From Heterocephalus glaber (Eukaryota; Chordata; Mammalia; Rodentia; Bathyergidae), in the NCBI RefSeq assembly GCF_000247695.1, contig NW_004624743.1, forward strand, positions 3,256,848 to 3,320,847: a stretch of 64,000 nucleotides of DNA, written 5' to 3'. The position numbers and the translations under genes are program-made. Below, piece after piece: positions 24,860 through 38,900 of the stretch (the first letter of the stretch is position 1; the number at the start of each line of letters is the position of its first letter). A model generated the notes under the pieces. The model searched no databases. It saw only the letters and a list, made by a program, of their open reading frames with translations, and had not been told where the DNA came from.

Positions 24860-26059
24860 ATTTTTTTTTTAATCTTTCTTTTTTCCTTTATAAGAACTTT
24901 AATAATTGAGAAAAATAATAAGTAGTAAACACTACCCGTAATGTTTAATTTGTAGCTAAGATTTAATTTCCTCTTCACTTTGAAACAGTAACTGAATTTC
25001 AGTTAAATCTTACGAAATGTTAATTATAAACTTCTGACAATGCAATGTAAAAGTCCAAGGTCAGGTTCCCAGGATTCCCTGTCTAGATGAGAAGCTGGGG
25101 CCTGGCCATGAGAACTGAGGCATGTGCGCCACAGCACGCCCAGCAGCCAAGGTCTCACGGGAGTCCAGTTCACGCTGACCACACAAACCAGTGTCAAGTG
25201 CTCTATTAAAAACTAAAAGTTTGTTTTGGGGCAATTAAAGTAAGTGTACTTTGAGGATCTGACATTAGGAAGAACGAAAACCAAACATAAGACTCTTGTT
25301 CTGTGATTGTTCTGAGAACGCTGTCTTCCTCAGAGAACGACAGCTGGGCACTCAGCTTCACACTCACAACCTGCATCCAACCTGGCCAGACTTCAAAACT
25401 GTGACGCCAGCCGGCTGTCTCAACTCTCCTCTGTGAATCGAACACTTCCCCATTCTACTTCAAGTCTGATATCACTTATCTTCCTCCTTTAAGAAATGCA
25501 CAAGCTTGCTCTAAATATTTCAATCACCTGTAATAAACTACAGAATTTGCCAAGAGGACAGGTACTCTCGTTAATGATCAAAATGGTGCGGCCAGAGGAA
25601 AGCATCACTGAGTATGAATACAATCCTTACCAACACTAAATGAAGCCATTTTTCCTTAATAGAACAACTCGTCCAAAAAAGGTCATTCTATAAAGATTCC
25701 AAATCACAATGAAAGGGACTTGAATAATTTACTGATCTTGCTTTTCACTGTGTGACTTAAAGATACCTAACTAAAAATCGGTGTCTGACATGACACAACA
25801 ACATTTGCAGAATGAAATACTGTAGTGACAGTACTGAGGTTCACTGTTAAAGACTACTGAACTCTTTTCATATTAAATGCCTACATCTTAATTATTTATA
25901 TAGAACACTGGTCCAATAACAAAAATAGAGAACAGCATCTGGAGATTTATCTCACTCTGTGTTCACAGATAAGAGTTAACCATGCTTTCCATTATTTTCT
26001 GCAAGAGAGTCCTGTTCACGCTGAAATCCGCTGGCAGTGGAATTCTGGCATTTCCCAAG
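24860..26059 (-). other. TMEM167A: Probable TMEM167A 3' UTR
   Basis: About 1.2 kb downstream of the stop, free of recognisable transposons, unlike the sequence on either side. No AATAAA was found on the minus strand; ATTAAA variants occur near 24,903-24,898 and 24,873-24,868, so the end is placed there provisionally. The 79-aa ORF on this strand at 25206-25445 resembles nothing known to me. Confidence 0.4.
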
Positions 26060-26130
26060 CTACTGTATGAAGAGGATGCTGAAGGCCATCACTATACAGC
26101 ACACTGCAACATAAGGGCTCTTTCGTTCAC
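26060..26130 (-). CDS. TMEM167A: TMEM167A exon 4, coding part
   Basis: The acceptor CATCCACAG precedes GTGAACGAAAG. The exon encodes the end of Gly50, then [11 protein letters not shown] through SILFIQ and the TAG stop at 26062-26060. It carries the second membrane helix. Confidence 0.96.
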
Positions 26131-29100
26131 CTGTGGATGAAAAGATATTTATCCTGACTAAGGAGTGACTGCCAGGGATGATAACGTTACTGTGGGATGG
26201 GGAAACACCCAATCAAAGTAAAGACCTTGTCTATGAGGTCCAAACACTAAGAGTGGGGAGTGAAAACAAAGAACCAGACACAATCAAAAACATGTTCAAT
26301 ACACAATGGACTAAACTACACTGACTTCTTCTTTCTGTTCAACTTTTTTTTTATTCATTAAGTATACCGATTTATTCCAAGACCACCTCTACAAGTGCCA
26401 CTGTGCTAAGCCCAGCAAAGCAGCATGCAGGACAGCGATGCAAGGAAAAGGGTCTCCAACAACTCAAAGCCAAAGAAAGAGCTCATCCTCTTCCCATAAA
26501 AAAGAAACTTCTACATGTATAAAATAATCCATCATGCAATACTTAGCCATAATTTTTCAACACTGGTAGCATGTATGACACTTAGAAGGAGAAGAGAGAG
26601 GAAGCATTCATGGATGAACAGGCAACATGATCAATAAAACTGCACTTAAAAATGGACACAAAATAAAATGCTTAATGAATACTGTAGGAAAAAATACTTC
26701 TGAGTTAACAGTATGAAGTCATCTATACTTTGAGTATATCTTACCCAAAGTACTTGGGCTAAAGTATTTCAGATTTTGGAATATTTACATAGAATTACTG
26801 GTTGAGCTTCCTTAATCAGAACATCAAATCCTCCAAAATCTGAAACTTTCTGAGCATCATATCCATGCTCAAAAAGTTTACACTTCTGAACAATTTGGAT
26901 TTTCAGATTAGGGATGCCCAACCTGCATAATGATTACTCTGGGCTAGACGTGTAGACCTTAAGACAGCCCCTCCTGTAGGAGTCAGTGGTCACATCTGCT
27001 TGAGGAGTGCTTGCATTTGATGTGGATCTGAAGGTGGCTTGTGAAACTGTCCTGTGAACAGAGATCTGTGACTGAGCTAACTCAAACTCATCCTAAACTG
27101 TTTCTTTAGTAATTACAGGCTGTACTAATTCCTAAGGCATCAGGCATAACATGGAAGGAAGAATTCACATCTAGAAACAATCTTAGGCTGCATCTAGGGT
27201 CCTCTGGTAGGGATGGTTTATGATCCCCTCACAAGTGTTCTACTGTGGTGTTTAAAATCTTTCCCAGTAACTAAGATCCTTATTTCCCCTAATGAGTTCA
27301 ACTAATGACCACTGGAAAATGTCCATCCTGGCCACCTTATTCCCCACAATTCTCAGATGGTTTTCAAGGCTTCCTTACTGAGCTCACAGTGCTGGTGCTA
27401 TTGGCTTATACCTCTGTGTCCACTCAGGGACAATAGTCAGAGAGAATATCACACCTATAAAAAAGCACACATCTGGTGATTTTCTGAAATTAAAAAAAAA
27501 AAAATCTATTGATATTTAATGGTCTGCATTCCAGTTAAAAGAAAACAGAAAATGATAGAAAGTGTTTTCACAATGCCATCACTTCAACTAGAAAAAAACC
27601 TTTAAACTTAAAAAGATACTGGGTCATAATTTTAAACAATCTTAATTCTTTGGAGGTAAGGCAGAAGGCTTCACGTGAAAGCCCTCCCTCATTCGTGCAT
27701 ACACTTCAGACAGATTTCAGAGCCACGCCTGTCTCCTCACTAGGGCTGGACACCCTCCCTGTTAAGGACAGTCTTATAGAACACCTGAAGGAAGCAATTA
27801 GTACTATCTTAAGTTTTCCATCTGCTAAAAATTAATTTCTGAGGAAGTTCTTCTCCTTCTCATCCTCTGCCTTAGAATGCTGTAATTTACATACGGGTTT
27901 CATTTCCCTGTTTTTAACTGTCTTAAGAGAGACTGCCATGTGGTAGAGCTAAACATCTTTGGTTGAACTTGGGTAAAAACATTGTCTCTCATCTGGCCTT
28001 CAGTCTGTGAGTGGATGTGAAACAGTTGCTGTAATGTGATGTGTAACATGATAAAATGACCTAGCTACGTCGCTCCCATTAACATCGCATCCTTTCTCTG
28101 TGGATATATTGTGTGCCAAGAAAGAAGAGGAGCGTGTGCTTGACAGAGCAGTGTACCAGCAGTAACATTTTCTAAGCTACTTTGCCAAAAAGCTAATGCA
28201 TTCATACAACTGGTAGAGTGAACACTTTAATGAAACCATTCAACCAAAGACAAAAATGGGAATAAGAAAGCAAGCAAGGGAAAACAAAACAAAACAAAAA
28301 AATCCTCCAAACCCAAACATAACATTTATACATAATGAAACAAAAAACCAGGTTATATTATAGGAAATCACTAAGATATTTGCAAACTAAATGTCTTAAA
28401 CTTTTCTTCAAGTAATAATCATGACCAAAAAAGGCTCACTTAGGTTGGCTACTGAATGGAACTGTATACACTAACTCATTACATAAAATGGGTTTAAAAT
28501 ACCTTAGTATTTCCCTTAACAGTAAGCAACTCAATGATATCATGGAGATGGAAACTCAGCCTCTTGGTTCCAGATCTGCTCATCCACTATTTTCTCCACA
28601 GTTTACTTGTGGTATTCTTCACACTAGTGCTCTGTTCCTGGCAGCGTCTGTTCTTTCTTATGGGGTGACCTGCCTCTGCAGTGTGGTTTGAATTCCGTTT
28701 CATACTCACCATTAGCTGTCTGCATCAGCTAGCTAGACTGCTCTCTCTCTCTCTCTCATTCTCGTCCCGGTTCTTTCTGAAGTGATTAAGACTTCTGTGA
28801 TTTCAGCGTTTGCAGCTGTTGTCCACAAGTGAGCGCCAGCTCGGCCCATGCCACAGATCTCTGTAAATTCAGGCCAGGCCTCCTTGACTGCAGACCCTGG
28901 AGGACTATGTTGTGAGGCTGCCCTGAGCAACCTGGCATGCTTCGCAACGTCCCTGACCTAAGCCTATGTATGCTCCCAACTCTAGTTCTGACAATCAGAA
29001 CTTTCTTTAGACTCTCACCAATGCCCTCTGATTGACAACATCTTATCTAGGCTAACCCTGTGCTTTCACTAATTTAAGGGCAATGATAACTTCCTGAAAA

Positions 29101-29890
29101 ATAAAGATTCTCCTGCCTATCTCTGTAAGAGAGAATAAAGCATAACAGACAACACAGAGGAAGGACAATGTAACATTTCTGAAGCACACTGAAATCTCTG
29201 GGAGAGAATGTCTACTTTAAGCTGAGATTTGGTTTGTGCTAATATGACAGAAATGAGCCTGTTGACTTTACAGATGGAGAAATGGAGGGAGATTATGGAC
29301 ACTTACCAATTCTGGCACACTTCCAAAATATTCCCAATAGTCTGCAAAGAATGAAAAAGGAAAAAAGTGGCCATTGATTACTGAAAAAGGTAAATCTTTC
29401 TGTCAGTAGCATACAGAAAAATAACTGTACACTGTCATTTTAACCTTTAATGCTTTGCTTCAAATTTGAAATATACTTGTTTCATGTTGAACCATGTATG
29501 AAGACACAACAGGACATCAACTACTGATAACTGGAATATATGTGGTATCATAGGTCACAAGCAGGTTAGATTAATGTGAGTAGCAAAATTTTTCCTAAGG
29601 GTTTACTGTGTTAATTTAGTCAACTCAACTGCTTTTCTACCTTCAAAAGCAGAAAGTTTACAAGCTACCTGGATTAAATGTTGATTTTGAAAACTGATAC
29701 ATGAACAGATTTGGATGAATTTTGGGATCACAGTAAAAATTCCTTACAGTATGTATCTATATATTTAAATAATCTATAATCATGAATTATAATGATAGTA
29801 CTGTATTTGTGTTACTCAGCAGAAACAGGAAAATATGTGACTATTTTATTAATATAAGTTTTATTTTATTTTATTAATATAAGGAGATTT

Positions 29891-29930
<40 letters not shown>

Positions 29931-32900
29931 AACTAAGTAGGACTTTACTAAATAGGATATTTAAAAACATTTTCCAGAAAAAACAAGAATGAAGCTATTC
30001 CTTTCAATTCTATGAATGATTATAGTTCAAATTAAATATATACAAATAGATATTCATTTATTTGAAATGTATATAAAGCGATAGCTTTGGAAAAAAACCA
30101 ACTCAGTTATCAATGAGCTGAAATATCTAAAAATATAAAAATATTGTAGATGCTATTTTGCTGGCTTAACAAAAAACTAGAACGGTAAGGGGTATTTCAC
30201 ATGGTTACAAATTCAGATAAATCGACATTCTCTGTTGCTTATATTAGGACTGGCTCAACAAAATCACAGACACTCACAGTTCAAGGAAATTTGTATTAAC
30301 ATCGCCACCCTCCAAGAAATGTTTGGCTAATGAATCATTATACCAGAATAGTTAGGACTAAAGGAAAATATCCATTTAATTAAGATCTTTATATATTCTT
30401 CAGTTCAAGTTAAATGGAATGAACAAAAACAAGTAGTACAGACATTCTATTCTGGGAGGCAAAATAATTTTACTATAGGAACAAAAAGGCTATAGGCAAA
30501 TACATTTCGGAAAGTAATACAAGCTAACATAATGAATGGCCAGACAATACTTAAGTTCAGTCTTTCATCGCTTTAAAAATAGCATCCGCCCTCAAGGAGA
30601 GCAGTACACGAGTGATTATAGATGGAGTCTGTCCTGGGCTAATATTCTAGAAATGACAAAGTATCATCAGGAAATTGGCACAGCAGCATATTGAAAGCTT
30701 TTAAATGAATCAAAAATCCTAACTTGGCAACTCAGAGACTGACCAGTACCACATTAGCTTTTCTGACATAAAAAGGAAACAGAAGGACAGAGGGACAGAG
30801 TCTGTAAAAATTTATACAGAGCACTAATGCGCACATCAAAATAAATTGGTGCTTAACATTTATAAGTAGAACAAAGAGTTTAAAAAAGCTTTCAACAGTT
30901 GACTATAATGCATACCTTAAAATGTATAAATAGGCATCCTTTTTATGTAGGAGAAATATACTACCACTCAACCTCTACTGTAAGGTTGGCAGCCCTGAGA
31001 ACTCCTGTATTAATGTAGCATGTTACGGATGCATTTCTACCCCAAAGCAAGGAGGGGCAGACATGTCCACATGCAACTTGCCTCCTTTTGAAGGACAATT
31101 TTTATAATAGCATTGGAAAAGTACAAATAGTCTAGTCTACTATTATGGGATTTTTTTAGTGACATAAATTCTTAAAGATTTTATTATACAGATAATCGCT
31201 TCTCAGCCTTTTGGCTAAGATCAAGCGTATTATACAGATAAATTCCAAACAACTGTTCAATGAGAATAAAGTATTGAAGAATAAATGTAACAGGATTCGA
31301 GAGGAAAAGGTGGACTACAGAAGACAATGTCTTCAAAGGTGGGGTTTAGCTGTATAACTGATGGACAATTTTTTCACTTTCAGTTGGTTAAACAAAATCC
31401 CCGTATGCATTTTTTCAATAGATTAAATTTCCAGTCATTTCTGAAATTTATTTTTTAATTTAGTAAGATATTGTGAATATAAAGTTTTTAGATTTTGAAA
31501 AACAGGGAGCAAATCATGTAAAAAAGCCCCTGCCACCTGAATTACAGATAGGATTAAATTCTAATGACTTTTACGGTAATTTAATGTCTATAGAAACTTA
31601 TTTGGGTGATCAGACATCATGAGTAACATACCCAGTTTTATTTTTGTCCAGCAGGCTGGGTGCCAGGGATCGGATATAAGCACAGGTACATATAAGCAGC
31701 AAGATTACAGTCAACAGACTCTGAAAATTGAAAATGGCAGACTAAAAAGAGAAAAAAAAATTAATATCACATGAAAACTTCCTAGATAAAATAATGGCAC
31801 ACAATTCCATATTAAGAATAATGCTTTTACTTCTCCAAAAGGGCAAACAGAATGTCATGTCCATCTACACTTAAAACTTAAAACCAATGTAATGCAGTGC
31901 TCTATGGTGGTACTTTTCTCTCCACTCTTTGGGCCAAGGAAAAGAGGACATGCAACAGAAAATATAAATTCAAGAACTTGAGAAATGTCACGAATTCAAA
32001 ATAGCTGACCAAAGCCAGAGGCAGACGCCCCGGAGTGAGCTCCAGCAGGAGGCCGAACCCTGGACCTGTTTTACATCTGTGGAGACTGGGGAGAAAGATT
32101 AAATGGTGACTAAAGTTTCTCTCAAGTCTGAACTTTTCTGGGATAAGTAGGCTTTAAATTTAAAAGATCATGTTCCATGCCCTGACCAATACTAGGCTAT
32201 TGGACATTGCTGACAGAAAAGCACCTAGTTTCGTTTTTCACTGTTGACTTTTCAAAGTTCTTCCTTCTTTAATAGTCCACCTCCTATTCTAAAAGTTAAC
32301 ACGGAGTCAATAAGAAAGCCTGTTTCCAGTCAAACAAAGGAAAGCACAGCTCCCATCACAAGCCAGTGGAGGCAGGCAGGTGCACCCTCTTCCAAATCAG
32401 CTCTACCGTCACCTCTTCCAAAGTCTCCTTGAATCCATCTGGCTCTCCTCTCTTAATTCATACAAACTCTTCCTTTTCCTCTTCCCACAGCAAGCTAACA
32501 CTACTAACCATCCCTGAAGGGTACACAGTGTAGTATCAACTTTCAATTGCTAAGCACCTGACAATCAGCACAGTCCAAAGAAAAGATCCTTGAATAAGTA
32601 AAACAATCTGAAGTGCAGGAATATTACTGTTTACAATAAAGGGTAACATTTCCAGAATATACAGGCAGATAAAATAGGTCAATCTTACATAGTAGTTAGC
32701 AATATGCCTACTCAGTAAACTTACAAATACTTCCTAAAAAACCAGAAATAAGGCAAAGAATAAGAATTATAAAAAATTTTAAAAGGCCAAATCATTTCTT
32801 GGAAATGAGAGCTCACCCAAAATGCCCCCCAAAGGATCAGAGAGGTTAAGGGAATTGAATAAGGCAGCGGACTGGGTACATAATTGGAACATACATCAGT

Positions 32901-35900
32901 GTTCATAATTATGCTATCACTCATATGGGGAGAGAGACAAAGGAGAAAGACTACACTTATGATAGGAACCAGAATAAAAACCACGCAACACGGGCATCAA
33001 GGAAAAGACTGACAGAACCCTGAAGTGCGCACACATGAGAAGAACACTGGCCATGCCAGGCTCTTCTACTGGAGGGCGGTGTGAATGCAGACATTTAAAG
33101 TGAACCCCCGATCATTAGGGGAGAGAATCTTAAGGACTGGCTCTGTCAGAAGTTGTTAAAATATCCTTTTTAACCTTTTACATAGTACTATAATAAATAT
33201 GTACAAGCTATTGGAAAAATGAAAAAATACCTTCCTTATCAACATTATTTATAGCAAAAGTTTATGTACAACGTTAAATGATGGAAAAAACAGAACAAAA
33301 GATTTCACATGCAACAAATTTTTAGCTATGTAAACCTTTATGCAAAGGTGGGTGATTATCTCTAGTTTCTAATCCTCAACTTTTCTGGACTTCTTAAAAT
33401 TTCTAGGTGTTACTTTTATGGTCTAAGAACAGTAATAAAAATGATCTTTAATTTGTTCATGGATATTGCAATGGTAAAGTTAAACATATCTTGGTTTGTA
33501 CTTAAATTGGGTTTTAATTTTGGGTCCATGAAAGTAAGTGTTAATTGCTGATCAGTTCTAGATGGAAAACAACAGCATGTCATAATGCTTACCTTTCAAA
33601 GGTCATGGAAACAGTGTTGGATATAACTTCATGAAATACGAAGTCAATTTCCTTGTAGGCACCAGGACTAAATGTGTAGTATGTATCGACTGAGGGAATG
33701 AGTCTAGATATTGGAATCTAGAAAGGTATTTGGCATGATTTCTCCACTACATGAGTTTACAGCTAAAAACAATTACTGATAGCCACTGACTACTTGTTTT
33801 GCACTATTTATGTGCATATGTGAGGCAGGCATTATTATTACCCTTGTGCTGCAGAGGAGACTACTCCCTGTCAGCCCAACCCCACAGCCAGGCACTGTCG
33901 TAGGCACAAGTAGCAGCCTGAGCCACAGGGAGAAACTGTTTTCATAAGGACAAGATTCAAGGAGAGAGCAGGAACGGAGTCAAACCTTAAAGGGCAAAAT
34001 TTAGATGGGAAGAGCCAATAGCAGGCTCCACGAAGAGCGAGAATCACAGGGGAAAACTATCCACAGAAGGGATCTATATGTTCAAGGAATAATGAACAGA
34101 CTTACTGCTGTATTAAGCAAAAGGTTCCTGTAGTAAATGCTTAGAAAAAAACCTTGCAAAGGGTGTTTATCACGTTCCCAACGGGGCATCCATGGTTTGT
34201 CGCCTATTCTCTTTCCTCCCGGAATGCCCAATTCTATATGCTGGCATGGCTCGACACAGAGACTCGGTTCTCTGTGTGCGTGTGCTGGAAGGGTTACAGC
34301 TGGAGGAATGCTGAACACATGAAGGCTCACCTTACCCCTCTTTTTACCTTTGTGCATTTGAAATTTTTCAAAATAGGAGATAAAAAGGCACTTAAAAACA
34401 CATCTATTATTAAAGTGGAGTGTGTACATATACATTTGTGTTTGAAACCATTTACAAATGAAAACCATTTTCAAGTATGAAATAAATGATATACACAACT
34501 TTGTTCTGGGGGATTTAAAAGACTATAAACTTTAAACAAATAATCTCAGATGGCAAAGTCTGTTAGATGTACTCAGTCTTTGGTCAGAAACTGTTTCCAA
34601 GCTACAGACATTAGCCTGTCACCTACAGCATCCCTCTAATGGTTAGCATCTGTCGTCCACTGACAGGACACTGTAGTCTCAGGGTTCAAGGAAACAGATG
34701 ATCCTGTGGGGCAAAAACTGACTGAGACTCCTGAAATGAGAATGCTGTAAGAAGGAAAGTATATACAATCACCAAATACAGGGGAAGATGGTAAGAAAGT
34801 CTAAAGGAAGTAAAATTCAGTTACTGAGTTCAATTTTTTTCAGATCTTTTATGACATTATGAAAACTTTTCGAAAGTACTGCTTCTGCCTGATTGGTGGT
34901 GAACTGACTGATTCTGCCTGCCCCAACTTAAGCATCACCTGCTCTGTGACACCCCTGTCCCCAGAGAGCAGAGCCAGGACCTCAGGTCTACAGACGACAC
35001 ATGGCCACCCTGGGGCTGCATCCCTGAAACTGCACGATAACTGCCTCCCCAGGATTAACGAGACTGAACAATCTCATCCCTATGAACAAAACAGTAGTCA
35101 TCAAAAAACGGTGAATGAACAAGAAGGAATACTTTAAAAAATGCAAGGGAGTACTTAAGATTCCATATTAACAATGGGTATTAGTTAAAAGACCAATGTA
35201 GGTGAGACTGCAAAATAAAATTCTTTTAAATTATTCGAGAAAGTGCTATGCATTTATATTTACTTGTCACAGATATTCTCAAGAATCCAACAGAAGAAAC
35301 AAATTTCCTGAGGCTCACGTGAAAGGCCTGGGCTGCAGGGTAAACTACAGGCTTCAGGTAATTTCCACTAAGTGTCCACATCATCTGTCACTGCTTGGGA
35401 TTCAATGTTCTGTCCCAACAAGCAGTGTGCGCTGACTCCTTGTACGTCACACTTCTAAGACATCTCCATGACGGAGCAGGCAAGCTACCTGGTAGGAAAT
35501 TCTAAGATCTCCAAACAATCCTTAAGTCTAAGTTTTATGTAATTTTCAGCAGTAGTCTAACAGCTAATCATGTTACTTTATGTGCCATAGATTATGACAT
35601 GAATGTTTTCAGACTACAGACAATCCCAGCCTCCAGTGGTTTGACTTAACACATTCCCATTCCGGAGAAAACACCCTCAGGTCTGGATCTTCCCAAGCTG
35701 GCAGATGGTGGATGATACTTTCTTCTGATGCTTGGCAGCGGCACTTCACCGCAGCGCCTGGCTGGCCTCATGATTTTGGGGGTAAACAGCTGATATCCTG
35801 CACTGTACTTTGCTGCTATGCTTGATGTTTAGTGGGTCGGGTGTATGGAATACATTTTCAATTAGAGGTGCATTTAGTGAGGACATAACTCCATCCTAAG

Positions 35901-38900
35901 TGCAGGAGCACCCATATACAAAGCTACATTTATACACATAAGGGGCTTACCCATTAAAGATTCATCCTTCACCTTAAAGGTCTCAGATTTTTATCAATAA
36001 CCCCAACGGAAAACTCATCATTTTATGCCCATTTATTAAAATACTACCTAAGTTTTGCCAAGAATGGCTCAGTAAGAGTATTGAGATACTCAGACATAAA
36101 CAGAAGATATAATTAGATATATAAGAATGATTTGTCTTAAATCATATGTCCTATTTCCAATGCATATTAATGCTGAATAGTTAAGTAAACTTCTTAAGGT
36201 GGATGGTATGCCTTTTTTCTAGACCTCCCAGGTATCATCATAGGGTGTGCTGACTCTCTTCGGCTTCTAAGAAGTTAACTTGAAACTAGTGTGAACACAA
36301 CAGAACGTATGCAGAGGGAGACCCTGGTGGCATTACCTGGCATACTTTCAAGTGGGACTTGATTTTATGCTTTGAATAGATTTTTCTCTCGTACTGGCAT
36401 TCTCTGTTAGTGACAGGGACATGGATAACACCAGACTTGCAGCATTCCCACAGCCAGTCCTTAGCACTCCTACGAATGAAGGCAAGTGCTCTAAGGCTGT
36501 CTTCATAGCTCCCTGAAAACTCTGTAAACTTCGTTTGGGTTTCCCTAAGGACACAGCTGCTTATTTTTACAGTTAGTGAGCAAAATAAGTTGACTTTGAA
36601 AAGAGAAAGGGAATTTGCTAGGGAAAACAGGTCTTTCTCTACATTTCTTTTCTTTGCAAACTACCCATACAATCAATAATAATAAAGGGGCAGAATTTTT
36701 TTTTTTTTTGTACTGGGGATCGAACTCGGGACCTTGTGCTTGAGAGGCAGGAGGTGGAACCACTGAGCTAAATCCCTAGCCCTTAAAAGGGCAGAATTTT
36801 ACAAAGAAGGATATTAGTTCAAGCTTCATAAATGCATCTTAACATAGATGTAGTTTCTTGACGAATAGTATCAATAGTTGATATTCTACATATGAATCAT
36901 AATTTAAAAAATAAGAATATGCAACAATAAATTAACATACCAGTGGTGGCAAATGTATGGCATGCATGCTGCAAGGGGCTGTTTGTATCACTAAAAGCTC
37001 TAAAAGCCATCACTGTCTTACACTTTATTTTTATCTTTGTTTCTGAAAATACCACATTTTCCTCATATGGAAACTGTAAAACAAAGACTTTCTCTCTAAC
37101 CTGCTATGAACAGCAAACACCAAAGGTGTTCTATAAAAGCAAAGCTAATAGTTTACAATTACCTTTACAGTCATTCAAAACAGTTAATTACAAAATAGGC
37201 ACATCAATTAGCACAAACCCACAAATACTATGATTTTATCTAAACTAATTTGCCAGTTACTAATAATTTTCTTGTCTTTAAATTTTATTTTAATTGGGCC
37301 AGGGACTTAGCTCAGTGGTTCCACTGCCTGCCTCGCAAGCACAAGGGCCAGAGTTTGATCCCTGGTACCAAAAAAAAAAAAATTATTTTAATTACATAAA
37401 CAATGCAAATCATTTGGATAATATACTCAAAATAAAATATAAAACCCTCCCCCTGGTCTCTTTCCATTCTTTAGAATATCCAGAAGATGATCACTGTTAA
37501 GAACCTGAAACATAAAAAGTCCCTGGCTCGCTCTGTGCAAATATGTATTCATGAAATTCTTTAAAAATGGGAGGCTGTTGCAGGTATAATTTTTCTAAAA
37601 ATTTCCTCAAAAGCAAACAACATCTTAGAATAACCAACTTTCCATTGGTAAATGTACCTTCATTTTTTTAGTGGTCTAGGGCCTTGTCACAGCTAAAGGC
37701 CATAAGCTCCAGAAGAGGAAGGCTTGAATTCTGTGTCTACTTTTTGCTAGCTGTTGGGACCTTGGCCATGTTTCCTCTATTTGTGCTTAGTTTATCCAAA
37801 TGCAAAAGAAACTTGATGAGTCAGTGACTTTACACAGTTATTCTGAAGTGAACCATAATTAGTTAGGTCTTCTGTAGTAATGAGAACAGTTCACGAACCT
37901 TCATTTGGGCCACCAATATAGTAGCTGCATAATTTTTCAGCAAATAGATGGAGGCGGATCAGTGCAAAGCTTGTGTTTTGAAAATGAAAATCATTTGCAA
38001 TGTTGACAGACCTGTAAAAAGTTTTCTATTCTCATGTTCATTTGAAGTTAGGAATTATTTTCAGATTAGATTTTTTAAATCCTATTAATGAGATGTAATT
38101 TTTAAAATTTTCAGAATCATTCCTGAGCCCTAACACTATATTCATACTATATTCATCAAGTTGGATGTAAAAATAAAAATTAAATATAAGGATTTTGGGG
38201 TGTATAAACAAAAATAGCAAGTCAAAACTTTTAAATTAGAAATTGTAAAAATAAGCTGTCCAAATCATTAGAAATAGAGGAGACAAAAGGAAAAACCGAA
38301 GCAATACAAAGGCAAAAAAGGAAAGAATGAGAAAAGGAGGAGAAGCATACACATTAATATCCTAGACATGTTTTGCCTCCCTGCAGCACACGAAGCTATG
38401 AGTTCGCCACCACTGCCCTACACAACGCTGGATGACGGCTTTCTGACTATACTCAATCTACAGACTCAAGGAAACTGCAGTGTTTTCATTAGCACTGGAT
38501 CACTTTGCCTACATGTAGCTTATTTTTGTAATTATTGAAACAGATAGTTAAAGGCCTTCTTCGTGTATGATATTATCTTGGGAGTTTCAAATGCTGACTG
38601 CCTATGTTGGAAATAAGTTTTTGCTGACATCAGTTCTTCCAGTTTAACACAAGTACACTTTAAAACAAGAACTGAATAATAAAGACAAAATTTTAAAACT
38701 CCAAATACTAGCATTTTTATTTGTATTAGCTTATTTCTTTCATGGGAAACTAAAGTAGTTTATTCCTCTCTCTGAAAGTAGAGATGAACAGCTATGATCT
38801 CCTGACCCTATTATGATACAAACACAGTGCTGGAAAAGTGAGCCCGCAGTTTATCATTTGTAAATCTAAGGCAGGTCAGCATTTTCTACCTAGTTTCTAC

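Larger units (their letters stand above)
29342..31631 (-). other. TMEM167A: TMEM167A intron 2
   Basis: GTATGT donor, CTTTGCAG acceptor. Contains the TA/GA microsatellite and the U2 fragment; the remainder is AT-rich unique sequence. Confidence 0.9.

Noticed and set aside
31195..31227. Functional U2 snRNA gene
   Set aside because: Only 33 nt, no promoter element, and flanked by an insertion duplication.
37296..37382. tRNA gene
   Set aside because: A- and B-box-like motifs belong to a SINE: poly-A tail, target duplication, no cloverleaf and many dispersed copies.
36941..38415. A single 1.47-kb hAT element with matching ends
   Set aside because: Both outer ends are the same (right-type) terminus, and a complete 75-bp MITE already ends at 37,015. 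A SINE and a MIR lie between. These are two separate pieces.
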